A DNA stretch of 64,000 nt from Sphingomonas sp. SORGH_AS_0950 (lineage in GTDB: Bacteria; Pseudomonadota; Alphaproteobacteria; Sphingomonadales; Sphingomonadaceae): NCBI RefSeq assembly GCF_030818415.1, contig NZ_JAUTAE010000001.1, forward strand, positions 3,746,001-3,810,000, read 5' to 3'. Below the pieces are notes generated by a model that saw nothing but the letters and a program-made list of their open reading frames with translations, searched no databases and was not told the DNA's origin. Below, in pieces: positions 33,338-42,410 of the stretch; positions within the stretch are counted from its first letter, which is position 1; each line of letters opens with the position of its first letter. The translations under genes and the position numbers were made by a program.

Positions 33338-34732
33338 ATGGGCGGAGCCAAGCTGATCGCGGGTCATGCGGTGCGCCGGTTGCGTCGCCAGCATGGATTG
33401 TCGCAGGCCGCGATGGCCGAGATGCTCGCCATCTCGCCCAGCTATCTGAACCTCATCGAGCGCAATCAGCGCCCCGTCTCGGCGGCGTTGCTGGTGCGGC
33501 TGGTCGAGACGTTCGACTTCGACCCGCGCGCGCTGGCGGCGGATGCGCCGGGGGGCGGGACAGCGGCGATGCGGCGGCGGCTGGCCGATCCGATGTTCGC
33601 CGATCTGGAGATCGACCGGACCGAGCTGGAGGAATGGCTGGCGGCGGCGCCCGGCGGTGCGGAGGCCTTTGCCCGCGCGTTCGACCGGATCACAGGGGTT
33701 GGGGAGGCGACGGCTGCGGTCCCGGCCGCGCCCGATCCGACGCTGCTCGTCCGGCGCGAGATCGAGCGGTGGCGTAACCATTTCCCCGATCTCGACGCGG
33801 CGGCCGAGGGACTGGCCGACGAACTGCGCATGGCGGCGGGCGATCTCTATGGGGCGCTGGCCGAGCGGCTTCGCGTCCGCCATGCGCTGACCATCCGAAT
33901 CCTGCCGATCGACATTTTGCCCGATTTGCTGACCCGGCTGGACCTCCATGCGCGCCAGTTGCAGCTGTCGGAGATGCTGGAGGCCCCGGCGCGCGTCTTT
34001 GCGCTGGCGACGCAACTCGCCCAACTGGAGGCCCGCGCCGAGATCGACGCGCTGGCGCGCGGCGCGGCCTTTGGCGACCGGATCGCCGAGCGGCTGTTCC
34101 GGCGCCACCTGCAACGCTATTTCGCGGCGGCTTTGGTCATGCCCTATGCCCGCGTCCTGCGCGCGTGCGAGGCGACCGGCTATGATCTGGAGATCGTCGC
34201 GCGGCGCTTCGGCGTTTCGTACGAGCAACTGGCGCATCGGCTGACCACCCTGGGGCGGGTCGGTGCGCGGGGGCTGCCCTTTTTCCTGATGCGCATGGAC
34301 CGCGCGGGACAGGTGTCCAAACGCTATGCCGGTTCTGCCAATCCGGTGCTGGTCGAGGCCGAAGGACGGTGTCCGCTATGGACCGTCTTCGCCGCCTTCG
34401 ACCGCGTGGGGGAGGCGGTGTTCCAACTGGTCGAGATGCCTGATGGCAGCCGCTTCGCGACCATCGCACTGGCCGGGAACCGCGCGGGGCGGTCGGTGTC
34501 GGGCGTGACCGCGCGTTTCGCGCTGGTCCTGGGACTGGAGGCCGGTCTGGCGGGGCAACTGGCCGCCGCGCGCGGCCATGCGCTGACCGGACCGGCGACG
34601 CCGATCGGGCCCGGCTGTCGCCATTGTCCACGCCCCGCCTGTCCGCAAAGATCCCTGCCCCCCATCGGCCGGGCCCTGATCGTGGGCGAACGGGACCGGC
34701 CGATCAACGCGCTGGTCGTTGCCCCGGATTGA
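33338..34732 (+). CDS. Short-chain fatty acyl regulator (ScfR/RamB-like XRE family)
   Basis: A transcription factor of the RamB/MccR/ScfR family that controls glyoxylate-shunt or propionate genes. It is 464 aa. The N-terminal helix-turn-helix is [19 protein letters not shown] near residues 22-40. The middle has an IrrE/ImmA-like domain without an intact HExxH, and the C-terminal DUF2083-type domain carries the cysteine cluster [12 protein letters not shown]. It is transcribed away from aceA, which is its likely target and its best functional clue. The effector is probably an acyl-CoA, by family. Confidence 0.88.
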   Translation: MGGAKLIAGHAVRRLRRQHGLSQAAMAEMLAISPSYLNLIERNQRPVSAALLVRLVETFDFDPRALAADAPGGGTAAMRRRLADPMFADLEIDRTELEEWLAAAPGGAEAFARAFDRITGVGEATAAVPAAPDPTLLVRREIERWRNHFPDLDAAAEGLADELRMAAGDLYGALAERLRVRHALTIRILPIDILPDLLTRLDLHARQLQLSEMLEAPARVFALATQLAQLEARAEIDALARGAAFGDRIAERLFRRHLQRYFAAALVMPYARVLRACEATGYDLEIVARRFGVSYEQLAHRLTTLGRVGARGLPFFLMRMDRAGQVSKRYAGSANPVLVEAEGRCPLWTVFAAFDRVGEAVFQLVEMPDGSRFATIALAGNRAGRSVSGVTARFALVLGLEAGLAGQLAAARGHALTGPATPIGPGCRHCPRPACPQRSLPPIGRALIVGERDRPINALVVAPD

Positions 34733-34790
34733 GAAATACGATCTGGATTACTTAACCTGTTTTAAGGGGTGATCGTATACAACGAATGCC

Positions 34791-36836
34791 ATGACCTGGC
34801 TTCATCGTCGTATTCAGTCCCTGGAATTTCGTTTCGCGGCGATGCTGACCATCGTCCTGGGCATTTTCATGCTGCTCGGCGGCTGTGGACTTCTGTTGAA
34901 CAACCAGTTGCTTACCATGGTCCAGTCGACGCGCCGGATCGCGACGCTGCTCGACCAGCATGACAAGAAGGACGCGCAACTGCGCGATTTCCGGGTCCGA
35001 ATCGGTGCACTGACCCGGCGGGTCGAGCAGGGGGGCAGCGTGCCTGCGCAACGCTGGCGCATGCTGGATGCCAGCGCTCGGGGCTGGCTGGCCGCCTCGC
35101 GGGTCGAGGATGGCGGCGTGCCGCCGGATCTCGTCACGGCCTATGACGAAGAGCTGGCGGCGGAGCGGCAGCTTCTGCGCACGGCGCGGGAGGTGATCCG
35201 TCAGGCGAGCGATCGGGATTCGATGAAGCGGACCATGCCGGTCTTCATCGCCGAACTGCACGTGCTGGAGGGGCGGCGCGACGCCGTGCACGAACGGCTG
35301 ATCCGTCGGCTGGGATGGCAGACGCGGGAGGTGGAGGCGCTGGCCAGGCGTGCGCTGGTCCAGATGGTGCTGGCCGGATTGCTGGTCGTGATCCTGGTGT
35401 CCGGGCTGATCCTCTGGCTGCGGAACCGGATCATGCGCCCGCTGATGAACATCGTCGCGGCGATGCGCGCGATGAGTGCGGGCCTGACGCTGGAGCCGCT
35501 CTGCCTGGGCCGTCGCGACGAACTGGGCGAGCTGGCGCGCGGCATGGACGCACTGGCCCGCGCCGCCGAGGAGCGCGAGCGTATCCAGCGACAGGTCGAA
35601 TATCTGGCCCATCACGATCCGCTGACCGGGCTGGCCAACCGGGTCGTCTTTGAACGGCGGCTCAACGCGGCCTTGCAGGCCGGACGCCGGATCGCGTTGC
35701 TGGCGATCGATCTGGACGGGTTCAAGGGCGTCAATGACACACTCGGCCATGCCACCGGCGACACCATGCTCCGGCGCGCCAGCGATCTGCTCGCCGCGGC
35801 GGTGGGCAGCGGCGATACCGTCGCGCGGATCGGCGGGGACGAGTTCGCCATCATCCACCATCTGGCCCCCGACGAACAGGATGCCGAGGCGCTGGTGCGC
35901 CGTATCTATGCCATCGTCGCCAACGATCCCGCCAGCCCGGCGGTGCGGATGAGCATCGGCGTCGCCCTGTCGCCGCGCCATGGTCGCGAAGCCGACGAGC
36001 TTCAGGCCTGCGCGGATATCGCGCTCTACCGGGCCAAGGCGGACGGCCGCCACCGTGCCCGCCATTACGACGCGGCGATGGACGAGGAACGTCGCCAGCG
36101 CCGCTGGCTTGCGCACGAACTGCGTGATGCGGGGGTGCGCGGCGAGTTGCAGCTGGCGTTCCAGCCGATCGCGGATTGCCGGACCCGGCGGATCATCGGA
36201 CAGGAGGCGCTGGCGCGATGGACCCACCCGGTGCTGGGCCCGGTCAGCCCCGACGTCTTCATCGCCATCGCTGAGGAAGACGGCATGATCGGCGAGATCG
36301 GCCACCGGCTGCTGATCGAGGCGCTGATCGTCGCGCGCGCCTGGCCACGCGAATGGATGCTGGCGATCAACCTGTCGCCGGTGCAGCTGCGCGATCCGAT
36401 GCTCGCTAGGCAGATGCTGGCGACGATCCTCGACCATGGATTCGACCCGCGCCGTGTCGAGGTGGAGGTGACCGAGGGCGTGCTGATCGAGCAGCGCGAG
36501 ACCGCCACCGCCAATCTGTGCGCGCTGCGCCAGGCGGGGGTGCGGATCGTCATGGACGATTTCGGCACCGGCTATTCCTCGCTCAGCAGCCTCCAGCAAT
36601 TCCGGTTCGACAAGATCAAGATCGATCGCAGCTTCACCAGCGGCATGGATTCGCACGGCCCCGCTCTGTCGATCGTCCGCGCCTCGATCGGACTGGGCCG
36701 CAGCCTGAACATCCCGATCGTCGCCGAGGGCGTGGAAACCGAGGCGCAACTGGCGACCCTGCGTGAACTGGGGTGCGACCAGATCCAGGGCTATCTGATC
36801 GGTCGTCCGGGCGTGGTCCAGGCCAGGGCGGCCTGA
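34791..36836 (+). CDS. Membrane-bound GGDEF-EAL cyclic-di-GMP protein
   Basis: A bifunctional cyclic-di-GMP synthase/phosphodiesterase candidate of 681 aa. Two transmembrane helices (residues about 15-37 and 187-210) frame a periplasmic sensor region of roughly 150 aa. A HAMP region follows, then GGDEF with an intact GGDEF motif near residue 347 and EAL with an intact EAL near 470. The EAL domain also has NLSPVQL and DDFGTGYSSLS, so both domains look catalytically competent. The periplasmic part is coiled-coil-like. A single-domain response regulator lies convergent downstream. Confidence 0.93.
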   Translation: MTWLHRRIQSLEFRFAAMLTIVLGIFMLLGGCGLLLNNQLLTMVQSTRRIATLLDQHDKKDAQLRDFRVRIGALTRRVEQGGSVPAQRWRMLDASARGWLAASRVEDGGVPPDLVTAYDEELAAERQLLRTAREVIRQASDRDSMKRTMPVFIAELHVLEGRRDAVHERLIRRLGWQTREVEALARRALVQMVLAGLLVVILVSGLILWLRNRIMRPLMNIVAAMRAMSAGLTLEPLCLGRRDELGELARGMDALARAAEERERIQRQVEYLAHHDPLTGLANRVVFERRLNAALQAGRRIALLAIDLDGFKGVNDTLGHATGDTMLRRASDLLAAAVGSGDTVARIGGDEFAIIHHLAPDEQDAEALVRRIYAIVANDPASPAVRMSIGVALSPRHGREADELQACADIALYRAKADGRHRARHYDAAMDEERRQRRWLAHELRDAGVRGELQLAFQPIADCRTRRIIGQEALARWTHPVLGPVSPDVFIAIAEEDGMIGEIGHRLLIEALIVARAWPREWMLAINLSPVQLRDPMLARQMLATILDHGFDPRRVEVEVTEGVLIEQRETATANLCALRQAGVRIVMDDFGTGYSSLSSLQQFRFDKIKIDRSFTSGMDSHGPALSIVRASIGLGRSLNIPIVAEGVETEAQLATLRELGCDQIQGYLIGRPGVVQARAA

Positions 36837-36855
36837 CGCGAAAACGGGCCTGGGG

Positions 36856-37221
36856 TCAGGCCATCTCCTCTTCGAGCATCCGGATGATCTCGTGCCCGAC
36901 ATAAGGCTTGGCGACGAAGCGAATATCGTCGGGCAGGTCGGTGGGGGCAAAGGCCTGATGCCCCGACGTCACCAGCACCGCGACACGCGGATAGGCCCCC
37001 CGGATGCGCTCCGCCAGCGCCGCACCGTCGAGCGAGCCCGGCATCGCGACATCGGTGAAGACCGCGCGAATGTCCGGATGGCGGTCCAGCGCGATCAGTG
37101 CCTCGTCGGCATTCGCCGCCTGGATCACGGCGTAACCGGCATCCTCGAACGCGAAGCGGACATGCAGCAACAGCAGCGGCTGGTCTTCGACGATCAGGAC
37201 GGTCGGTCGCGGTGCGGACAT
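36856..37221 (-). CDS. Single-domain response regulator
   Basis: A stand-alone receiver domain with no output domain, 121 aa. The acidic pair is in VLIVEDQPLLL, the phosphorylated Asp in VFTDVAMPG near residue 55, the Thr/Ser switch in LVTSGH and the Lys in FVAKPY. A TTG start at 37257 would add 12 residues with no clear ribosome site, so I use the ATG at 37221. It is convergent to the GGDEF-EAL gene; a functional link is possible but unproven. Confidence 0.87.
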   Translation of the reverse strand: MSAPRPTVLIVEDQPLLLLHVRFAFEDAGYAVIQAANADEALIALDRHPDIRAVFTDVAMPGSLDGAALAERIRGAYPRVAVLVTSGHQAFAPTDLPDDIRFVAKPYVGHEIIRMLEEEMA

Positions 37222-37281
37222 GGGCTCTGATGACAAGGGAATGACAAGATTTTGCAAATTAATATAGTTTAATTTCGCTGT

Positions 37282-38238
37282 CTAGGCGCCGCTGGCGTCG
37301 AGTCGGGCCAGCTGGTCATCGGTCAGGGTCAGGTGCATGGCGGGCGTCAATTCGCTCAGCTGGGTCACGCTGGTCGCGCTGGCGATCGGGGCGGTGACGC
37401 CCGCCTGCGCCATCAGCCAGGCCAGCGCCACCTGCGCCGGGGTGGCCCGCACCTCCTCCGCCACATCGTCGAGCGCGGCGAGGACATCGGCCCCCTTGCC
37501 GTGCAGCAACTCACCCATCCGCGCGCCCCGCACGCTTTGTGACAGATCGGCCTCGCTGCGGTACTTGCCGGTCAGGAACCCGGCGGCGAGCCCGTAATAG
37601 GGGACGACGCCGATATTTTCGGTGACGCAGTAATCCTGCAATTCGCCCTCGAACTTGTGGCGGCTGACCAGATTATATTCGGGCTGAAGGACGTGGAAGC
37701 GCGGCAGTCCCGCGTCACGCGCCGCGTCATTGGCGGATTTCAGCCGGGCGGCGTGGAAGTTGGACGCGCCGATCACACGGACCTTGCCCGCCTCGACCAG
37801 CCGGGCAAAGGCCTCCATCACCGCCTCCTGCGGCTGATCCTCGTCATCCTGATGCGCGAAATACAGGTCGATATGGTCGGTGCCCAGTCGCTTCAGCGAG
37901 GCTTCGGCCGCCGCCACGATGCGCGTGGGCGCCAGCTTCTCGCCGCCTTCGCCGGGCAGCATCCCGACCTTGGTCGCGATCAGCACCCGGTCGCGCTTTC
38001 CGCTGGCCTTCAGCCATTCGCCGATCATCGCCTCGGACTCGCCGCCTTGATGGCCGTCGACCCAGGCCGAATAGACATCGGCGGTGTCGATCATCGTGCC
38101 GCCCTGCTCGACAAAGGCGTCGAGCACCGCAAAGCTCGCCGTGCGATCGGCGGTCCAGCCGAACACATTGCCGCCCAGCACCAGGGGCGCGATCATCAGG
38201 TCGGTCGATCCCAGGCGGCGCAGATTCTTGTCGGTCAT
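37282..38238 (-). CDS. Aldo/keto reductase
   Basis: An NADPH-dependent aldo/keto reductase of the TIM-barrel AKR superfamily, 318 aa. It begins RRLGSTDLMIAPLVLGGNVFG. The catalytic Asp and Tyr are in MIDTADVYSAWVDGHQ, the Lys in VLIATKVGM and the His in IDLYFAHQDD. It belongs to the Tas/YajO-like bacterial group. It follows a small lipoprotein gene by six bases on the same strand, so both are probably cotranscribed. The physiological substrate is unknown. Confidence 0.9.
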   Translation of the reverse strand: MTDKNLRRLGSTDLMIAPLVLGGNVFGWTADRTASFAVLDAFVEQGGTMIDTADVYSAWVDGHQGGESEAMIGEWLKASGKRDRVLIATKVGMLPGEGGEKLAPTRIVAAAEASLKRLGTDHIDLYFAHQDDEDQPQEAVMEAFARLVEAGKVRVIGASNFHAARLKSANDAARDAGLPRFHVLQPEYNLVSRHKFEGELQDYCVTENIGVVPYYGLAAGFLTGKYRSEADLSQSVRGARMGELLHGKGADVLAALDDVAEEVRATPAQVALAWLMAQAGVTAPIASATSVTQLSELTPAMHLTLTDDQLARLDASGA

Positions 38239-38244
38239 GGACGC

Positions 38245-38442
38245 TTAACCCTCGGTATCATGGGATGTTTCCCCCGTAACGTTCGAAGGCGCCATCGCGT
38301 TCAGATCGACCGCATTAGCATCGAGCATGGCGGCGGCCTCGTTGAGCTGGCGGTTCTCCTCCTCGCTCAGACCCGTGGGCTGGGTGTTGGAGGAACAGGC
38401 GGCCAGCGACAGCAGCGCGGCGAGGGGGAGGATGGGTTTCAT
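38245..38442 (-). CDS. Small lipoprotein, 65 aa
   Basis: A short predicted lipoprotein: signal peptide PILPLAALLSLAACSS with lipobox LAAC at residues 13-16. The mature part of about 50 aa is acidic and hydrophilic (GLSEEENRQLNEAAAMLDANA). Function is unknown. It starts the unit that includes the aldo/keto reductase. Confidence 0.75.
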   Translation of the reverse strand: MKPILPLAALLSLAACSSNTQPTGLSEEENRQLNEAAAMLDANAVDLNAMAPSNVTGETSHDTEG

Positions 38443-38563
38443 GCCCGCATCATGGCGCAGTCGGGACGCCGTGGGAAAGGGGGCACCACAGGCCGCCGGG
38501 AACCCGGTGGCGGGCGGCGGGATTGGTGCCGCTCGTCATGGGTTTCACGAAAAGGGTCGCGTC

Positions 38564-39016
38564 ATGCTCGCATCGTTCAAAATGGGTCTGGTCGGCGGAC
38601 AGCGCGCCATGACCCCGCTGGCCGCCGTGTCGATCGCGGCGGCGCGTGGGGAATTGCGGCTGGGCAAGGGGCCGCTGAAATGGCTCGCCAACCCGCTGGT
38701 CGCGGCGGGCACGCTGGCGCTGGCCATCGGCGAGATGGCGGGTGACAAGCAGAAGACCGCGCCCGACCGGATCGTGCCGATCGGCCTCGCGGCCCGCTTC
38801 ACCACCTCGGCGATCGCAGGCGCGGCGCTCGCCAGCCCAAAGCATCGCTGGCTGGGCGCGGCGGTCGGCGGCGTGACGGCGGTGATCGCCTCCTATCCCG
38901 GCTGGCGCGGACGCATGACGGCGCTGGGCCGTTATGGCCAGACGAAAACGGGCTTTGCCGAGGATGCGGCGGTACTGGCGGGCGCAGTCGGGATCGTGCG
39001 GGGGCGAAAGGCCTGA
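38564..39016 (+). CDS. DUF4126-like membrane protein
   Basis: A 150-aa membrane protein with about four hydrophobic segments: AAVSIAAARG, PLVAAGTLALAIGEM, ARFTTSAIAGAALAS and AAVGGVTAVIASYPG. The N-terminus MGLVGGQRAMTPLAAVS fits the DUF4126 family, of unknown role. AAAAGGG lies before the ATG at 38564. An ORF from 38327 extends upstream across the divergent lipoprotein, which I discount. Confidence 0.7.
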   Translation: MLASFKMGLVGGQRAMTPLAAVSIAAARGELRLGKGPLKWLANPLVAAGTLALAIGEMAGDKQKTAPDRIVPIGLAARFTTSAIAGAALASPKHRWLGAAVGGVTAVIASYPGWRGRMTALGRYGQTKTGFAEDAAVLAGAVGIVRGRKA

Positions 39017-39021
39017 CGCCT

Positions 39022-39561
39022 TTACGCTCTTCTGAGTTGCTGCACCTCCACCGACGGAACGTCACGGCCCATGGCCAGGCAAGAGCGCATGGTCCGCGCC
39101 GTTTCCATGAAACCCAGCTTGGCCAGCACCCGCCCCGAAGCGGGATTATCCTCGAAATAGGACGAGGTGACGACCGACAGGCCGAACGGTCCGAATGCAT
39201 GGGACAGCACCGCCTGTCCCGCTTCGGTCATGAGCCCGCCGCCCCATTGGTCAGGATCGAGCCAATAGCCGAGTTCGGCCCGGTCATCGCGTTTGTCCGG
39301 CGTCAGGCCGATGACGCCGATCAGCGCGTCCGCACCCGTTCTGGTGATTGCCCAGATCCACTCCTGCGGCGCCACTTGCTCCAGGAAAAAGCGGGCGTCG
39401 TCCGGTGTATAGGGATGGGGTACGCGGGCCAGTCGGCGTGCGACATCCCATTGCCCCACGATCCGGACGATCGCCGCCGCATCCCGTGTCGCCAGCCGTC
39501 GCAAGGACAGCCGGGGCGTCGACAGGTCGGGATAATCCGACAGGTTGCGTGTGCCGGCCAT
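39022..39561 (-). CDS. GNAT-family N-acetyltransferase
   Basis: An acetyl-CoA-dependent N-acetyltransferase of the RimJ/RimL-like type, 179 aa. It has RLSLRRLATRDAAAI near the N-terminus, the beta-strand IGVIGLTPDKRDDRAELGYW, and the acetyl-CoA loop QWGGGLMTEAGQAV, followed by ENPAS-like EDNPASGRVLAKLGF. The target, a protein or a small amine, is not evident. It follows the Gfo/Idh/MocA gene by 20 bases on the same strand and may be read through from it. Confidence 0.88.
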   Translation of the reverse strand: MAGTRNLSDYPDLSTPRLSLRRLATRDAAAIVRIVGQWDVARRLARVPHPYTPDDARFFLEQVAPQEWIWAITRTGADALIGVIGLTPDKRDDRAELGYWLDPDQWGGGLMTEAGQAVLSHAFGPFGLSVVTSSYFEDNPASGRVLAKLGFMETARTMRSCLAMGRDVPSVEVQQLRRA

Positions 39562-39581
39562 CGTAGTCGAACCATCTTTCC

Positions 39582-40775
39582 CTAAAGTTCAGCCATTTTC
39601 CCGATGCTATCGACTTCGGGAAACGCCGTCCATTTCTCGTCCGACGCCGCATTGGCGAGTGTGGCCTCGACAAAGGCCATGGTGCGCAACCCCGGCACCA
39701 ATCCTGGAAACCATTCCGCCGCGCCGATCGCGCCGCCCTCTGCCGGGCCATCCTCGTCCAGCGTCCGGGCGACCGCGCGGTAGAGATTGGCGAAGGCTTC
39801 GATATAGCCTTCGGGGTGGCCGCCCGGCGTGCGCTGGCGGGGCAGGGTGGTGTCGGCCAGCCCCGGCCCGCCCGCGCGGACGATCTCCGCCGGGCGGTCG
39901 AGCCAGCGCAGGGTGAGCGTGTTCGGCTCCATCTGCGACCATTCCAGCCCGCCCTTCTCGCCATGGATGCGCAGGCGCAGGCCATTTTCCTCGCCCGCCG
40001 CCACCTGGGTGGCGCGCAGCGTGCCGCGCGCGCCGCCGTCGAAGCGGAGAAGCACGTTCACATCGTCGTCGAGCATCCGCCCGTCGACATGGGTCGTTAC
40101 GTCCGCCGACAAGGCCGCCACTCGGTGGCCCGAGACATGCTCGGCCAGTTGAAAGGCATGGGTGCCGATATCGCCCAGGCAGCCGCCCAGCCCGGCGCGC
40201 GCCGGGTCGGTGCGCCATTCGGCCTGTTTGTTGCCCTCGCGGTCGAGCGGGCGGCTCAGCCAGCCCTGGATATATTCGACATGGATCAGCCGGATCGCGC
40301 CGAAATCGCCGCGCGCCACCCGCGCCCGCGCCTCCTCGACCATCGGATAGCCGCTATAGGTGAAGGCGAGCGCATAGAGCCGGCCCGAGGTGCGGGCGGC
40401 CTCGGCGATGGCGCGGGCTTCGGCGAGGTTCATCGCCATCGGCTTTTCGCTGAATACCGCGAAACCGGCATTCAGCGCGGCGATCGCCATGGGGGCGTGG
40501 AGGTGATTGGGCGTGACGATCGCGACCGCATCGATCCGGTCCCCGGCGGCACGCGCACGCTCGTCGGCCAGCAGCGCGTCGAGCGTGTCATGGACCCGGT
40601 CGGGGGACAGGCCCAGCTGTTCGCCCGTCCGGCGGTTGCGCTGCGGATCGCTGCTGAACGCGCCCGCGACCAGATCCCAATCCCCGTCCAGCGCCGCGGC
40701 CATGCGGTGGATCGCCCCGATAAAGGCCCCTTCGCCGCCACCCGCCATCGCCAGCCGCAACCTGCGCTTCGCCAT
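39582..40775 (-). CDS. Gfo/Idh/MocA-family oxidoreductase
   Basis: An NAD(P)-dependent sugar or inositol-type dehydrogenase/reductase, 397 aa. The Rossmann N-terminus is [19 protein letters not shown]. The conserved EKP motif (FSEKPMAMN near residue 120) and [16 protein letters not shown] with the catalytic Asp-x-x-x-His follow. Two ATGs (40778 and 40775) follow GGAGAGG; spacing favours 40775. It is divergent from the cytochrome gene that begins the sugar-oxidation operon, and it probably acts in the cytoplasm on a keto- or oxidised sugar, which is inference. Confidence 0.88.
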   Translation of the reverse strand: MAKRRLRLAMAGGGEGAFIGAIHRMAAALDGDWDLVAGAFSSDPQRNRRTGEQLGLSPDRVHDTLDALLADERARAAGDRIDAVAIVTPNHLHAPMAIAALNAGFAVFSEKPMAMNLAEARAIAEAARTSGRLYALAFTYSGYPMVEEARARVARGDFGAIRLIHVEYIQGWLSRPLDREGNKQAEWRTDPARAGLGGCLGDIGTHAFQLAEHVSGHRVAALSADVTTHVDGRMLDDDVNVLLRFDGGARGTLRATQVAAGEENGLRLRIHGEKGGLEWSQMEPNTLTLRWLDRPAEIVRAGGPGLADTTLPRQRTPGGHPEGYIEAFANLYRAVARTLDEDGPAEGGAIGAAEWFPGLVPGLRTMAFVEATLANAASDEKWTAFPEVDSIGKMAEL

Positions 40776-40833
40776 CATCCTCTCCTTTGCCCCGGTCGCT
40801 CCCATGGCGACATTCGATGCTTGCACGCCGACG

Positions 40834-40847
40834 GTTTAGCGGTAAAC
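40834..40847. promoter_or_regulatory. Candidate LacI-type operator
   Basis: GTTTA-GCGG-TAAAC is a 14-base palindrome with five matched bases on each side. It resembles LacI-family operators such as GTTTACCGGTAAAC. It lies in the divergent region between the oxidoreductase and cytochrome genes, the natural place for the LacI regulator of this locus to act. Confidence 0.5.
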
Positions 40848-40896
40848 TCGATCGCGAACCAGCGAGTCTGGTAAAGAAAATGACAGGAGAGTGAGG

Positions 40897-41286
40897 ATGA
40901 GGCAGCTGCTCTGGCTGGCCGCATTGCCCGGTGCCATGACCATCGTCATCGCTGCCAATGCGCCATCGACTGCGCAATCGGCCCCCGCTGCGGGGGCACA
41001 GGCCTTTGCCGCCTGCCGCGCCTGCCACACGCTCAACAAGGGCGGACGGAACGGCGTCGGTCCCAATCTGAACGGGGTGTTCGGGCGGCAGGCCGGGTCG
41101 GTGCCCGGCTTCAACTATTCGCCCGCGATGAAGGCCTCGGGCTTGAAGTGGGACGACAAGACGCTGAACGAGTTCATCGCCGCCCCGATGAAGAAGGTGC
41201 CAGGCACGCGGATGCCGATCGGCGTCGCCGATCCGGCCAAGCGCGCCGCGCTGATCGCCTATCTCAAGGCCGAGACCGCCAAGTGA
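40897..41286 (+). CDS. Periplasmic c-type cytochrome (electron acceptor of the sugar dehydrogenase)
   Basis: A small single-haem class I cytochrome c, 129 aa. A Sec signal peptide (LLWLAALPGAMTIVIAANA) is followed by the haem motif CRACH near residue 40. GVGPNLNGVFGRQ follows, and the methionine ligand lies in GTRMPIG near 107. I start it at ATG 40897, seven bases after AGGAG; the GTG at 40891 is within that spacing. It is the first gene of the plus-strand sugar operon. By context it takes electrons from the GMC dehydrogenase. Confidence 0.9.
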   Translation: MRQLLWLAALPGAMTIVIAANAPSTAQSAPAAGAQAFAACRACHTLNKGGRNGVGPNLNGVFGRQAGSVPGFNYSPAMKASGLKWDDKTLNEFIAAPMKKVPGTRMPIGVADPAKRAALIAYLKAETAK

Positions 41287-42341
41287 GTACGGCGCCCACC
41301 ATGCGCGGGCCGGGCATCTTCCTGGCCCAGTTCATGGGCGATGCGGCCCCGTTCGACACGCTGGACTCGGCGGCGCGATGGATGGCCGAGGCGGGCTATG
41401 AAGGCGTGCAGATCCCGACCTGGGACGCGCGTTGCATCGATCTGAAGACCGCCGCCGAGAGCCAGGATTATTGCGACGACCTGGCCGGTCGCTGTGCCGA
41501 GGCGGGCGTCGCGATCACCGAACTCTCGACCCATTTGCAGGGGCAGCTGGTCGCGGTCCACCCGGCCTATGACGCCGCCTTCGACGGCTTCGCGCCCGAG
41601 GCGGTGCGGGGCAAACCCGCCGAGCGACAGGCCTGGGCGGTCGAGCAACTCGGATACGCCGCCAGGGCGAGTCGGCGGCTGGGGTTGAAGGCACACGCGA
41701 CCTTTTCGGGCGCGCTGCTCTGGCCCTTCGTCTATCCCTGGCCGCAGCGGCCCGCCGGGCTGGTCGCGGAAGGATTTGCCGAACTCGGCAAGCGCTGGCA
41801 GCCGATCCTGGATGCGTTCGAGGAGGAGGGCGTCGACCTCTGCTACGAACTCCATCCCGGCGAGGATCTGCACGACGGAACGACCCTCGAGCGGTTCCTG
41901 GATTCGGTCGGCGGCCATGCCCGCGCCAACATCCTCTACGACCCCAGCCATTTCGTGCTGCAGGCGATGGATTATCTGCAATTCATCGACTTTTATCACG
42001 ACCGCATCCGCATGTTCCACGTCAAGGATGCCGAGTTCAACCCGACCGGCCGCGCGGGTGTCTATGGCAGTTACAGCGACTGGGTCGACCGACCGGGGCG
42101 GTTCCGCTCGCTGGGCGACGGGCAGGTCGATTTCGGCGGGATCTTCTCGAAGCTGACCCAATATGGCTATGCCGGTTGGGCGGTGCTGGAATGGGAATGC
42201 TGCCTCAAGCACCCGGAGGACGGCGCGCGCGAAGGGGCTCCGTTCATCGCCGCCCATATGATCCGCCGGGCCGAGCGCGCCTTTGACGATTTCGCCGGTG
42301 GGGGCGATCCGGCGGCGAATAGACGCTGGTTAGGAATTTAA
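41283..42341 (+). CDS. Sugar phosphate isomerase/epimerase family TIM barrel (cytoplasmic)
   Basis: A TIM-barrel protein of the AP-endonuclease-2/xylose-isomerase-like family, 352 aa. The metal-site residues are in ITELSTHLQGQL, VDLCYELHPGEDL, YDPSHFVLQ, RMFHVKDAEF and AVLEWECC. It lacks a signal peptide, unlike the two sister proteins in this operon. Such proteins isomerise, epimerise or beta-eliminate keto-sugars. GTG 41283 overlaps the cytochrome stop; ATG 41301 is an alternative. Confidence 0.85.
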   Translation: MSTAPTMRGPGIFLAQFMGDAAPFDTLDSAARWMAEAGYEGVQIPTWDARCIDLKTAAESQDYCDDLAGRCAEAGVAITELSTHLQGQLVAVHPAYDAAFDGFAPEAVRGKPAERQAWAVEQLGYAARASRRLGLKAHATFSGALLWPFVYPWPQRPAGLVAEGFAELGKRWQPILDAFEEEGVDLCYELHPGEDLHDGTTLERFLDSVGGHARANILYDPSHFVLQAMDYLQFIDFYHDRIRMFHVKDAEFNPTGRAGVYGSYSDWVDRPGRFRSLGDGQVDFGGIFSKLTQYGYAGWAVLEWECCLKHPEDGAREGAPFIAAHMIRRAERAFDDFAGGGDPAANRRWLGI

Positions 42342-42410
42342 GCAATTCAATGGCTTGACCATCCGCTTCGGAAGGTAAAGTCTGACAAAAAATAAAAGCG
42401 GGAGTGGGGC

